From Streptomyces thermolilacinus SPC6 (GTDB lineage: Bacteria; Actinomycetota; Actinomycetes; Streptomycetales; Streptomycetaceae), in NCBI RefSeq assembly GCF_000478605.2, contig NZ_ASHX02000001.1, positions 2,023,895 through 2,087,894 of the forward strand: 64,000 nt of DNA. The letters run 5' to 3'. The notes below the pieces were generated by a model, which worked only from the letters and a program-made list of their open reading frames with translations, did no database searches and was not told where the DNA came from. The translations under genes were made by a program, and so were the position numbers. The first letter of the stretch is position 1, and each line of letters begins with the position of its first letter. Of the stretch, positions 1-8,503 are shown piece after piece.

Positions 1-653
1 GGCGCCAGTTCGGCGGTGATCTGGCCGAGGTGCTGGCCCACGAGGTCGGCGGCGAGGCCGAGGCGGTGGTACGCGGAGAGCGCGTTGGGCGAGGCGTACT
101 GGACGAAGCCGTCCGCGTCGAGCCGGATCAGCCCGTCGCCGGCGCGCGGCGAGGCGTCCATGTCCACCTGCTGCTCGGGGAACGGGAACGATCCCGCGGC
201 GATCATCTGCGCCAGGTCGGAGGCGGACTGGAGGTAGGTGAGCTCCAGCCGGGAGGGGGTGCGGACCGTGAGCAGGTTGGTGTTCCGGGCGATCACGCCG
301 AGGACGCGGCCCTCACGCCGTACGGGGATGGACTCGACCCGTACGGGGACCTCCTCGCGCCACTCGGGGTCGCCCTCGCGCACGATGCGGCCCTCGTCCA
401 GGGCGGCGTCCAGGAGGGGGCGGCGGCCCCGGGGGACGAGGTGGCCGACCATGTCGTCCTGGTAGGAGGTGGGGCCGGTGTTGGGGCGCATCTGCGCGAC
501 GGAGACGTAGCGGGTGCCATCGCGGGTGGGGACCCACAGCACGAGGTCGGCGAAGGAGAGGTCGGAGAGCAGCTGCCACTCCGAGACCAGCAGGTGGAGC
601 CACTCGAGGTCGGACTCGTCGAGGGCGGTGTGCTGGCGTACGAGGTCGTTCAT
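1..653 (-). CDS. PdtaS-like sensor histidine kinase, N-terminal part (C-terminus beyond the left edge)
   Basis: The frame reads leftward from ATG at 651-653 and stays open to the window edge, so about 217 N-terminal residues are visible. They begin MNDLVRQHTALDESDLEWLH, typical of the GAF-like H_kinase_N domain of PdtaS-type kinases. From about residue 175 a PAS-like stretch follows (LIRLDADGFVQYASPNALSA). The catalytic HATPase region would lie outside the window. Known family role: cytoplasmic two-component sensor paired with an ANTAR-type response regulator; I infer the same here. The upstream region carries a DasR operator-like site (760-775), which could tie this gene to N-acetylglucosamine control. 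Coding bias supports this frame over antisense alternatives. Confidence 0.85.
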   Translation of the reverse strand, partial: MNDLVRQHTALDESDLEWLHLLVSEWQLLSDLSFADLVLWVPTRDGTRYVSVAQMRPNTGPTSYQDDMVGHLVPRGRRPLLDAALDEGRIVREGDPEWREEVPVRVESIPVRREGRVLGVIARNTNLLTVRTPSRLELTYLQSASDLAQMIAAGSFPFPEQQVDMDASPRAGDGLIRLDADGFVQYASPNALSAYHRLGLAADLVGQHLGQITAELA

Positions 654-759
654 GGACGGCACATCTGCGAGCGTACCCGTGTGGCCGAACCTGGTGCTTT
701 GCCGGTCCTTGGGGGAGGATGGGTCCCGACCGTCCTCCGCCAGTGGATGGACAGACCGA

Positions 760-775
760 ATTGGTCTAGTCCACA
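760..775. promoter_or_regulatory. DasR operator (dre) upstream of the PdtaS-like kinase
   Basis: The sequence ATTGGTCTAGTCCACA matches the known DasR consensus ACTGGTCTAGACCACT at 13 of 16 positions and keeps the TGGTCTAG core. It lies about 107 bases upstream of the leftward kinase start and about 545 bases from nagB, so the kinase is the nearer target. DasR binding is inferred from the motif only. Confidence 0.7.
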
Positions 776-1256
776 ATGGATGGTAAAGGCCTCCGCCCTC
801 CCCGCACAGGAGGGTGGACCGAGGCTCCGGCGTTCTCTGCCCTGACTGCGCCGAGGCCTCACCCACGGCCGCGGGACCGCACACCCTCGGCCGTTGCAAC
901 TCCGGGCTGCGGTGCCGGACGGGTTGAGGGTCCCGTCGCGGCGCCGCGGCCCGCGGGTGTTTCCGGGGACCGTTTCCGCGTACCGGTCCCACTGCCGCGG
1001 GTCGCGCCGCGCACGAAGCGCCTGCCGCGAGCCGCGTCGCGCACGGACCGTCGCGAACCCCCTCACCGCCCCGCCGGGCCGCCACCGCGAGCCGCCCCGC
1101 CGCACGGGAGCCACCGCCACGGCCTCGCCGCGGCGAGCCCGCCACCACGCCCGCCCGCACCGCTCGCGCCGACCCCGCCCGGCTCCCCCGCGAGCTGTCT
1201 GGAGGCCCGCGAACGGGGCACGCGAAGGCGTGGGGGCGACAACGGCATTCTGCTAG

Positions 1257-1272
1257 ATTGGTCTATACCACC
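1257..1272. promoter_or_regulatory. DasR operator (dre) upstream of nagB
   Basis: ATTGGTCTATACCACC is an imperfect palindrome close to the DasR consensus, ending 47 bases before the nagB start. The position fits an operator at or just downstream of the nagB promoter. DasR is known to repress nag genes until glucosamine-6-phosphate accumulates. Confidence 0.85.
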
Positions 1273-1319
1273 TTCCGTGTGACTCCCTTTCCCCCTCCTT
1301 CCAGAACGGCAGGCCCAGC

Positions 1320-2105
1320 GTGGAAGTTGTCATCGTCCAGGACGCCAAGGCAGGCGGCGAGCTCATCGCGGAGGCCATCGCGGACCTCCTGCGCCGCAAG
1401 CCCGACGCTCTGCTCGGCGTGGCCACCGGCTCGACGCCGCTGCCCATCTACGACGCGCTCACCGCCAAGGTCCGCGCGGGCGCCGTGGACGTGTCGCGGG
1501 CCCGGATCGCCCAGCTCGACGAGTACGTGGGGCTGCCCGCCGGGCACCCGGAGTCGTACCGCTCGACCGTGCTGCGCCAGGTCGTGGAGCCGCTGGGGCT
1601 CCGCGAGGATTCCTTCCTGGGCCCGGACGGCACCGCCGATGACGTACAGGCGGCCTGCGAGGCGTACGACAGGGCGCTCGCGGAGGCGGGCGGCGTGGAC
1701 CTCCAGATACTCGGCATCGGCACCGACGGGCACATCGGCTTCAACGAGCCCTGCTCGTCGCTGGCCTCCCGCACCCGCATCAAGACGCTCACCGAGCAGA
1801 CCCGGATCGACAACGCCCGGTTCTTCGAGGGCGACATCGACCAGGTGCCGCACCATGTGATCACGCAGGGCATCGGCACCATCCTGGAGGCCCGCCACCT
1901 GGTGCTCCTGGCCACCGGCGAGGGCAAGGCGGACGCGGTCGCGGCGACCGTGGAGGGCCCGGTGGCCGCCCTGGTCCCGGCCTCCGCGCTCCAGCTGCAC
2001 CCGCACGCCACGGTCGTCGTGGACGAGGCGGCCGCCTCCAAGCTGAAGCTCGCGGACTACTTCCGCCACACGTACGCGAACAAGCCGACCTGGCAGGGGC
2101 TGTAG
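1320..2105 (+). CDS. nagB: Glucosamine-6-phosphate deaminase
   Basis: Converts glucosamine-6-phosphate to fructose-6-phosphate and ammonia, the last step feeding N-acetylglucosamine into glycolysis. The 261-residue product has the usual length and the family signatures: phosphate loop GVATGSTPLPIY, catalytic AQLDEYVGL, and GIGTDGHIGFNEP carrying the catalytic His. Start is GTG at 1320, because MEVVIVQDAKAGGELI is the conserved N-terminus; the ribosome binding site is weak (a purine-rich GGCAGG about 5 bases upstream). The gene is monocistronic: a dre operator lies just upstream and a strong hairpin terminator follows. Its substrate is the ligand that releases DasR, so the enzyme also resets the regulatory signal. 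Confidence 0.97.
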   Translation: MEVVIVQDAKAGGELIAEAIADLLRRKPDALLGVATGSTPLPIYDALTAKVRAGAVDVSRARIAQLDEYVGLPAGHPESYRSTVLRQVVEPLGLREDSFLGPDGTADDVQAACEAYDRALAEAGGVDLQILGIGTDGHIGFNEPCSSLASRTRIKTLTEQTRIDNARFFEGDIDQVPHHVITQGIGTILEARHLVLLATGEGKADAVAATVEGPVAALVPASALQLHPHATVVVDEAAASKLKLADYFRHTYANKPTWQGL

Positions 2106-2129
2106 TAGCGGCGCCGGAGGGCACGGAAG

Positions 2130-2162
2130 AAGGGGCCGGGCACCATGTGTGCCCGGCCCCTT
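2130..2162. terminator. Terminator between convergent nagB and dasD
   Basis: Perfect 14-base inverted repeat (AAGGGGCCGGGCAC and its complement) around a 5-base loop. It sits between the nagB stop and the dasD stop and can serve both directions. Confidence 0.85.
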
Positions 2163-2199
2163 CCCGTGTGCGCGTACGCGCGTGGGCGCTACACCCCCG

Positions 2200-3735
2200 C
2201 TACACCCCCGCGACGGCCTCCGCCGCCGCGATCCCGCAGACCCGCGCCGCGCCGTGCGTGGCGATGTGCAGGGCCCCGCGCGGCGGAGCCTGGTTCAGGC
2301 CCATCTCCACCACGACCGTGTCGGGGCGGGCGGCGAGCAGCCCGTCCAGCGCCTCCCTCATCCAGGCGTGACGGTGCGCGTCGCGCACGACGGCCACGAT
2401 CCGGCGCTCCCCCGCCGCCCGCAGCACGTCGTCGGCGGCGTCCTCGGGGCCGTACGCCCCGGTCCTGGTGCCCGGCAGGAGCCGCTCCAGTTCGGCGGCG
2501 ACGCCCCACGGGGTCTCGTCGCCGACGGCGATGTTGGCGACGGGCGCGAAGGACGCCACGTACGGCGCCGCGCTCGGCGGCGTGTACGGCTCGTGCCCCG
2601 GCGTCACGCGCAGCGCGCGGCGCGCCGCCACCAGGCCGATGCCGGTGCCGGGCGCGGTCCCCTCCTGCACTGCCGCGCCCGGCTCCGAGCCGGCCCCCCT
2701 GGCCCGGTGCGCCTGGGTCCAGGACGCGAGGGCGCGCACCCGCGCCGCCGCGTCCGCCAGCCGCTCCTCGGGCAGTTCACCGGTTCGTACCGCTTCCACC
2801 AGCGCGTCGCGCAGGCTCAGTACGATCTTCTCGTCCGCCAGGCCGCCGCCGACGCAGATGGCGTCGGCGCCCGCCGCGATCGCGAGGACGGAGCCGCGCT
2901 CGATGCCGTACGTCGAGGCGATGGCCTGCATCTCCATGCCATCGGTGACGATCAGCCCTTCGAATCCCAGCTCCTGACGCAGCAGTCCGGTCAGGACACG
3001 CGGGCTCAGGGTGGCGGGGCGGTCGGGGTCGAGCGCGGGCAGCAGAATATGCGCGCTCATCACCGATTTGGAACCCGCCGCGATGGCCGCGCGGAAAGGT
3101 GCCAGCTCACGGGCGTGCAGTGTGTCCAGGTCCACATCGATGCGGGGCGTCGCCAGGTGCGAGTCGACGCTCGTGTCGCCGTGTCCGGGGAAGTGCTTGA
3201 CGCAGGCGGCGACGCCCGCGGACTGCATGCCCTCGATGTACGCGACGGTGTGCCGGGCGGCGAGTCCCGGGTCGGCGCCGAAGGACCGTACGCCGATGAC
3301 CGGATTGTCCGGATTGGAGTTGACGTCGGCGGAAGGCGCCCAGTTGAGGTCCACGCCGCAGTCGGCGAGGCGGCGGCCCAGCTCGTGGGCGACGGCCCGG
3401 GTCAGCTCCGTGTCGTCCACGACGCCGAGCGCGAGGTTGCCGGGGAAGGAGGAGCCGGTGCGGACCTCCAGCCGCGTGACGTCGCCGCCCTCCTCGTCGA
3501 TGGCGACGAGGACGTCCTCGCGCTCGGCGCGCAGCCGGGCGGTGAGGGCGGCCAGCTGCTCGGGGGTGTGGATGTTGCGGCCGAAGAGGCCGACCGAGGA
3601 CAGCCCGTCGCCGATGCGGCGCAGCAGCCAGTCCGGCGGGGCGGTGCCGACGAAGCCGGGCTGGAGGACGGTGAGGGCGTCCCGGGTGAGGGTGTCGGAC
3701 GTGCCGCGTACGAGTGTGGTCATGGGACTGGTCAT
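2200..3735 (-). CDS. dasD: GH3 beta-N-acetylglucosaminidase, last gene of the das operon
   Basis: Glycoside hydrolase family 3 N-acetylglucosaminidase of 511 residues that should split chitobiose-type oligosaccharides imported by DasABC. The family signature KHFPGHGDTSVDSH (residues 180-193) contains the Asp-His pair typical of the GlcNAcase subfamily, and VTDGMEM near residue 265 carries the nucleophile Asp. No signal peptide is visible, so it is cytoplasmic, matching hydrolysis after uptake. Start is ATG at 3735, overlapping the dasC stop in an ATGA junction; a second ATG four codons later is possible. Translational coupling to dasC indicates that uptake and cleavage are co-produced. Confidence 0.95.
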   Translation of the reverse strand: MTSPMTTLVRGTSDTLTRDALTVLQPGFVGTAPPDWLLRRIGDGLSSVGLFGRNIHTPEQLAALTARLRAEREDVLVAIDEEGGDVTRLEVRTGSSFPGNLALGVVDDTELTRAVAHELGRRLADCGVDLNWAPSADVNSNPDNPVIGVRSFGADPGLAARHTVAYIEGMQSAGVAACVKHFPGHGDTSVDSHLATPRIDVDLDTLHARELAPFRAAIAAGSKSVMSAHILLPALDPDRPATLSPRVLTGLLRQELGFEGLIVTDGMEMQAIASTYGIERGSVLAIAAGADAICVGGGLADEKIVLSLRDALVEAVRTGELPEERLADAAARVRALASWTQAHRARGAGSEPGAAVQEGTAPGTGIGLVAARRALRVTPGHEPYTPPSAAPYVASFAPVANIAVGDETPWGVAAELERLLPGTRTGAYGPEDAADDVLRAAGERRIVAVVRDAHRHAWMREALDGLLAARPDTVVVEMGLNQAPPRGALHIATHGAARVCGIAAAEAVAGV

Positions 3736-4637
3736 CCCTTCACTGCGCCGGCCGTGAGGCCCGCGGCCATCTTGCGCTGGACGAGGAGGAAGAGGATCAC
3801 GATCGGGACGGCCATCATGGTGGAGCCCGCCATCATCGGGGCGTACTCGGTGCCGTTCTTCGTGATGAAGTTGCCGAGCCAGACGGTGGCCGTCTGGTTC
3901 TGCTGGCTCATCAGCATCAGCGCGTACAGGTACTCGTTCCAGGCCTGGATGAAGCCGTAGACGGACGTGGCGACCATGCCCGGCGCGAGCAGCGGGAAGA
4001 CGACGCGGACGAAGGCGCCGGTGCGGGTGCAGCCGTCGACCATGGCCGCCTCCTCCAGCTCCTTGGGGATGTTCACGATGAAGCCGCGCAGCGTCCAGAC
4101 CGTGAACGGGAGGATGAAGGTCAGGTAGGTGATGACCAGGCCGGTGAGCTTGTCGTACTGCCCCAGGTCGTTGAGGAGCAGGAACACCGGGATGATCATG
4201 GCGACGAGCGGGACCATCTGGACGGCGAGGATGCCGACGATGACGATCTTGCGGCCGCGGAAGGCGAACCGGGAGATGGCGAGCGCGGCGAGCATGCCGA
4301 CGGCGATGCCGATGATCACGACGACCAGCGAGACGACGAGGCTGCGGCCGACGGGGCCCCAGAAGTCGGCGATCTCCAGGGCGCGCTTGAAGTTCTCCAG
4401 CGTGAAGGTGGAGGGGAAGAAGTGCGGGTCCGGGTCGATGGCGTCCTTGGCCGGCTTGAAGGCCGTGTTCACCATCCAGTAGACGGGGAAGCCGAGGACG
4501 GCGAAGACGAGGAGGCCGAGCGCGTTCCAGCCGATCTTGCCGTCACGTCGGCGCCGGGGAGCGGCGGCCGGGGCGGCCTGGGGTGCCGGGGCGGCCGGGG
4601 CTGCGGCGGCCGGGGCGGCCGCGACTTTGGTGGTCAC
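3732..4637 (-). CDS. dasC: ABC sugar permease DasC (GlcNAc/chitobiose uptake)
   Basis: MalG-type inner-membrane permease of 301 residues. An Ala/Pro-rich cytoplasmic N-terminus (residues 1-30) is followed by six membrane segments, beginning near GWNALGLLVFAVLGFPVYWM. The EAA loop that contacts the ATPase is visible as ELEEAAMVDGCTRTGAF. Start is GTG at 4635-4637, which overlaps the dasB stop (GTGA); extending the frame upstream would run far into dasB and give non-conserved sequence. It works with DasB as a heterodimer and DasA as binding protein. No ATPase gene is present in the operon, consistent with use of the shared ATPase MsiK in streptomycetes. Confidence 0.95.
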   Translation of the reverse strand: MTTKVAAAPAAAAPAAPAPQAAPAAAPRRRRDGKIGWNALGLLVFAVLGFPVYWMVNTAFKPAKDAIDPDPHFFPSTFTLENFKRALEIADFWGPVGRSLVVSLVVVIIGIAVGMLAALAISRFAFRGRKIVIVGILAVQMVPLVAMIIPVFLLLNDLGQYDKLTGLVITYLTFILPFTVWTLRGFIVNIPKELEEAAMVDGCTRTGAFVRVVFPLLAPGMVATSVYGFIQAWNEYLYALMLMSQQNQTATVWLGNFITKNGTEYAPMMAGSTMMAVPIVILFLLVQRKMAAGLTAGAVKG

Positions 4638-5638
4638 TCCACCTCTCCGATCTTGAGCATCTGACGCATGTAGACGGCGACCGCGCCGAGCAGCAGGAAG
4701 ACCGTGACGAGGGCGATGGCGGAGCCGGTGCCGTAGTCGTTGACCACGAACGCCTTGTCGAAGGAGTAGGTGGTGAGGACCTGGAACTCGGGCTCGGGGT
4801 GGCCGTTGCGCATCACGTAGACCTGCGGGAAGACGCCCATGTCCCAGATGACGGAGAGGGTCGTCAGCATCACGATGATGGGCTTGAGGATCGGCAGCGT
4901 GACGAAGCGGAAGACGCCCCAGGCGCCCGCGCCGTCGAGGCGGGCGGCCTCCTCCAGCTCCTTGGGGACCTGGGTGAGGCCCGCGCTGAGCGTGATGACC
5001 ACGAAGGGCACGGCGCCCCAGACGACCAGCAGCATGATGACGGCGAGGCCCTGGGGGCCGCTGGCGAACCAGTTGTGGCCGATCATCTCGACGCCGGGCA
5101 GCTTGTCGAGGAGCCAGTTGAGGACGCCGTAGTCCGCGTCGAACAGCCACTTGAAGATGGCGGTGGCGACGATGATCGGCATGCCCCAGCTGGCCACCAG
5201 GACGATGCTGACGAGCGCCTTCACCCAGGTCGAGACCCGCTGGAGCAGCAGGGCTATCAGCATGCCGAGGACCATGGTGAGGATCACGGCGCCGCCGGCG
5301 AAGAGCACCGTGCGCAGCACGACGGCCCAGAACTCGCCGTCGCCGAGGATGCGGGTGAAGTTGTCCAGGCCGGCGCTCTCGGCCTCCTGGAAGCCCCACA
5401 GCTGGGGCTGGCCGAACTTCTGGAAGGAGAGGGTGACCAGCCGTACCAGCGGATAGCCGAGCACGAGGACGAGGACGGTGAGGCAAGGGGCGAGGAGCAG
5501 CCACGGCACTCCGGCGCCGGGACCTCCCCCGGTCCGCTTCCCGGCCGTCTTCACGTCGGTGGGTCCGGCACCCCGGCCGGGCGGTGGCGCGTGGCGCACC
5601 GGCGGCGCCTTCGCGGTGGTTGTCTCAGCGGCACTCAT
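4634..5638 (-). CDS. dasB: ABC sugar permease DasB
   Basis: MalF-type permease of 334 residues with a Pro/Gly-rich N-terminal tail of about 40 residues and six predicted membrane helices, the first around WLLLAPCLTVLVLVLGYPLV. The EAA motif is visible as ELEEAARLDGAGAWGVF. I chose ATG at 5638 because GAGGAGC lies nine bases upstream; an in-frame ATG at 5710 would add non-conserved sequence. The gene lies 75 bases downstream of dasA, and the gap contains a hairpin. Its stop overlaps the dasC start by four bases. Membrane partner of DasC in amino-sugar import. Confidence 0.95.
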   Translation of the reverse strand: MSAAETTTAKAPPVRHAPPPGRGAGPTDVKTAGKRTGGGPGAGVPWLLLAPCLTVLVLVLGYPLVRLVTLSFQKFGQPQLWGFQEAESAGLDNFTRILGDGEFWAVVLRTVLFAGGAVILTMVLGMLIALLLQRVSTWVKALVSIVLVASWGMPIIVATAIFKWLFDADYGVLNWLLDKLPGVEMIGHNWFASGPQGLAVIMLLVVWGAVPFVVITLSAGLTQVPKELEEAARLDGAGAWGVFRFVTLPILKPIIVMLTTLSVIWDMGVFPQVYVMRNGHPEPEFQVLTTYSFDKAFVVNDYGTGSAIALVTVFLLLGAVAVYMRQMLKIGEVE

Positions 5639-5678
5639 CCCGTGCTCCTCAGCGATCCCTCTCGTGCGTACGGGCAGC

Positions 5679-5704
5679 GGGACCCCGCCGTGCGACGGGG
5701 CCCC
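5679..5704. other. Intercistronic hairpin between dasA and dasB
   Basis: GGG-A-CCCC pairs with GGGG-C-CCC across a 10-base loop, just after the dasA stop on the transcribed strand and without a T-tract. Such hairpins after binding-protein genes commonly stabilise the upstream message and raise the ratio of binding protein to permease; that role is inferred. Confidence 0.5.
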
Positions 5705-5713
5705 GCCCACAGG

Positions 5714-6994
5714 TCACTTGGTGTTGATGACCTTGTCGATCGCGGCGTCCGCGTCCTTCGCGGCGGCCTCGACCGACTTCTTGCCGTTGGCGATCTCGAT
5801 GAGCATCGTCTTGAGGACCTGGCCCTTCTCGACCTGTCCCCAGCCGGGCGCGGTCGGGACGAACCAGCTGTTCTCGGCGGCGGTGGCCGGGACGGCGGTC
5901 GCCGGGTCCGACTTCAGCGGAGCCAGGTCCACCTTGTTGTTGGGCAGGTTGCCCTTGGCGGCGAGGCCCTTCTGGCCCTCGGCGCCGGTGAAGACGGCGA
6001 TCCACTCGGCCGCGATGTCCTGGTTCTTCGACTTGACCGGGATGGCCAGGTCGGAGCCGCCGAGGAAGACCGGGAGTGCCTGGCCGGACGGGCCGGGCAT
6101 GACGAAGTTCTCGAGCTTGTCCTTCAGCCCGCCGACCTTGTCGTTCTTCGGGTCGGCGGCGGTGGCGCCCTCCCACCCGGCACCGAAGATGGTGGCGGCG
6201 TTGCCCTGGCCGAAGACGACGGGACGGTCGGACTCGTCCTTCGTCTTGTCGCCGTGCATGTACTTGTCGAGGATGTTCTTGTACTCGGTGAGGCCCTTGA
6301 TGGACTCGGGCGAGGAGAGGTTCGCCTTCCAGGTCTCGCCGTCCTGCTTGGCGATGGAGCCGCCGGCCCCGTAGACGAAGGCCATCGCGCCGTACCAGTC
6401 GGGCGAGGGCTGGTACCAGGCGCTGAACTTGTCGCCCTTCTTGGCCTGGATCTTGTCGAGCGCGGAGGTCAGCTCGGCCCAGGTCTTGGGGGGCGTCTTG
6501 ACGCCGGCCTCGGCGGCGATGTCCTTGCGCCAGGTGCCCACGCGGCCACCGGCGTAGTAAGGCACGCCGTAGGTCTTGCCGTTGTAGGTGACGGACTGCT
6601 TGAGGGCGTCCAGCCACTGGTCCGAGTTGGTGAACTTCTTCGGGTCCACCTCGGCGAAGGCGCCCTTCGCCATGTACCCGATCATCTCGGTGTTGCCCAT
6701 CTCGACCACGTCGGGGGCCTTGTCGGTGGCCAGGACGGCGTCGAGCTTGGTGTTCTTGTCGGGCCAGCCGTAGTACTCGTGCTTGATCTTGATGCCCGGG
6801 TACTTCTTGGCGATCGCGTCGTCGGCGGCCTTCACCAGCTCGGGCCAGTTGTTCTGCGCGTCCACGGTGAGCCAGACGCGCAGCTCCTTGGCCCCGGCCG
6901 CCTTGCCGTCCCCGCCCTTGTCCGAACCGCCGCACGCGACGACGCCGACCATCATGCCCGCGACGCCGATCGCCGCGATGAGCTTGCGCTTCAC
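5714..6994 (-). CDS. dasA: Amino-sugar binding lipoprotein DasA
   Basis: Extracytoplasmic solute-binding protein (SBP family 1) of 426 residues that captures N-acetylglucosamine oligomers for DasBC. A short basic N-terminus (VKRKL), a hydrophobic segment and the lipobox GVVAC place the lipidated Cys near residue 21. The mature part has the sugar-binding fold hallmarks, for example YYGWPDKNTKLDAVLATDKA and NTEMIGYMA. Start is GTG at 6992-6994, eight bases after a strong GAGGAGGG; an in-frame ATG 12 codons upstream would place that ribosome binding site inside the coding region. A DasR operator lies about 100 bases upstream, shared with the divergent dasR. Confidence 0.96.
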   Translation of the reverse strand: MKRKLIAAIGVAGMMVGVVACGGSDKGGDGKAAGAKELRVWLTVDAQNNWPELVKAADDAIAKKYPGIKIKHEYYGWPDKNTKLDAVLATDKAPDVVEMGNTEMIGYMAKGAFAEVDPKKFTNSDQWLDALKQSVTYNGKTYGVPYYAGGRVGTWRKDIAAEAGVKTPPKTWAELTSALDKIQAKKGDKFSAWYQPSPDWYGAMAFVYGAGGSIAKQDGETWKANLSSPESIKGLTEYKNILDKYMHGDKTKDESDRPVVFGQGNAATIFGAGWEGATAADPKNDKVGGLKDKLENFVMPGPSGQALPVFLGGSDLAIPVKSKNQDIAAEWIAVFTGAEGQKGLAAKGNLPNNKVDLAPLKSDPATAVPATAAENSWFVPTAPGWGQVEKGQVLKTMLIEIANGKKSVEAAAKDADAAIDKVINTK

Positions 6995-7091
6995 GCCACC
7001 CTCCTCAGGGATGCCTGCAACCCCGCCCACCGCGAAGACATACGTACGACCGAACGACGAACACTGCTCGTGGGGCTGGGACCTGGTCTTT

Positions 7092-7107
7092 AATGGTTTA
7101 GACCAGT
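7092..7107. promoter_or_regulatory. DasR operator in the dasA-dasR intergenic region
   Basis: AATGGTTTAGACCAGT keeps the palindromic core of the DasR consensus with two changes. A further half-site, GCCTAGACC, lies about 15 bases downstream at 7121-7129. The site is positioned to control dasA leftward and possibly dasR rightward. Confidence 0.8.
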
Positions 7108-7190
7108 AACCCGGAGCTTGGCCTAGACCTTTGGGGGTGTCAAGGGTGTATAAGAGGGGCTGTTGCGTCCGTTATCGGACCGACACCTGA

Positions 7191-8075
<885 letters not shown>

Positions 8076-8236
8076 CCGCGCGCCACCGGGGTGCGGGCGG
8101 CCGCCCCACTCCGGGCAGCCACTCCCGTCACAGCAGTCACCGCAGTCACACCGTTATCCGACAACGGGTTCCCTGTGGCCGGACCGTCCCCTAGATTCAC
8201 CGCATCTTCGGCTGATCAGTGAGGGGACGGTTCGCC

Positions 8237-8503
8237 ATGTCCGAGGTCACGCAAGGGAAACAACCGGTCGTCACACCCGCCAGGGTGGTGATCACGCTCT
8301 GTCTCGTCGCCCCGTTCGTCGCGATGCTCTGGGTGAGTTCCTACGCCCGGACAGAGCCCGTGCTCGCCGGGATCCCGTTCTTCTACTGGTACCAGATGCT
8401 GTGGGTCGTCGTGTCCACGGGACTGACGATGGTCGCGTACAAGCTGTGGCACCGTGAGCAGCGCGCCCGCGCCGCCGCCCGGAAGGGTGGTGCGGACCGA
8501 TGA
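8237..8503 (+). CDS. DUF3311 small membrane protein, symporter partner
   Basis: An 88-residue protein with two membrane helices (VVITLCLVAPFVAMLWVSSY and YQMLWVVVSTGLTMVAYKLW) separated by a short external loop containing IPFFYWYQ, the DUF3311 signature. ATG at 8237 follows GAGGGGACGG. The stop overlaps the start of the downstream sodium-solute symporter gene in an ATGA junction, so the two are translationally coupled. By genomic association DUF3311 proteins are thought to be small accessory subunits of SSS-family permeases; the exact function is not known. Confidence 0.88.
   Translation: MSEVTQGKQPVVTPARVVITLCLVAPFVAMLWVSSYARTEPVLAGIPFFYWYQMLWVVVSTGLTMVAYKLWHREQRARAAARKGGADR

Larger units (their letters stand above)
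654..1319. other. Long intergenic region between the kinase gene and nagB
   Basis: About 670 bases without a convincing gene. It holds two DasR-box-like palindromes, one near each flanking gene (760-775 and 1257-1272). The remainder is very GC-rich. Open frames on both strands have arginine/proline-rich composition typical of non-coding shadow frames and no ribosome binding site. I see no tRNA, terminator with a T-tract or repeat here. Confidence 0.6.

Noticed and set aside
650..1120. Open frame of 156 codons on the minus strand upstream of the kinase gene
   Set aside because: Arginine/proline/glycine-rich composition, no ribosome binding site, and it overlaps the DasR operator region; it looks like GC-driven shadow coding.
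4583..7093. Antisense open frame of 836 codons across dasB and dasA
   Set aside because: Purely a mirror of the high third-position GC of the das genes; low-complexity Gly/Asp/Leu product with no domain.
8092..8150. Short direct repeat of the type CAGCAGTCACCGCAGTCAC before the DUF3311 gene
   Set aside because: Only two short imperfect copies; no sign of an operator or repeat family.
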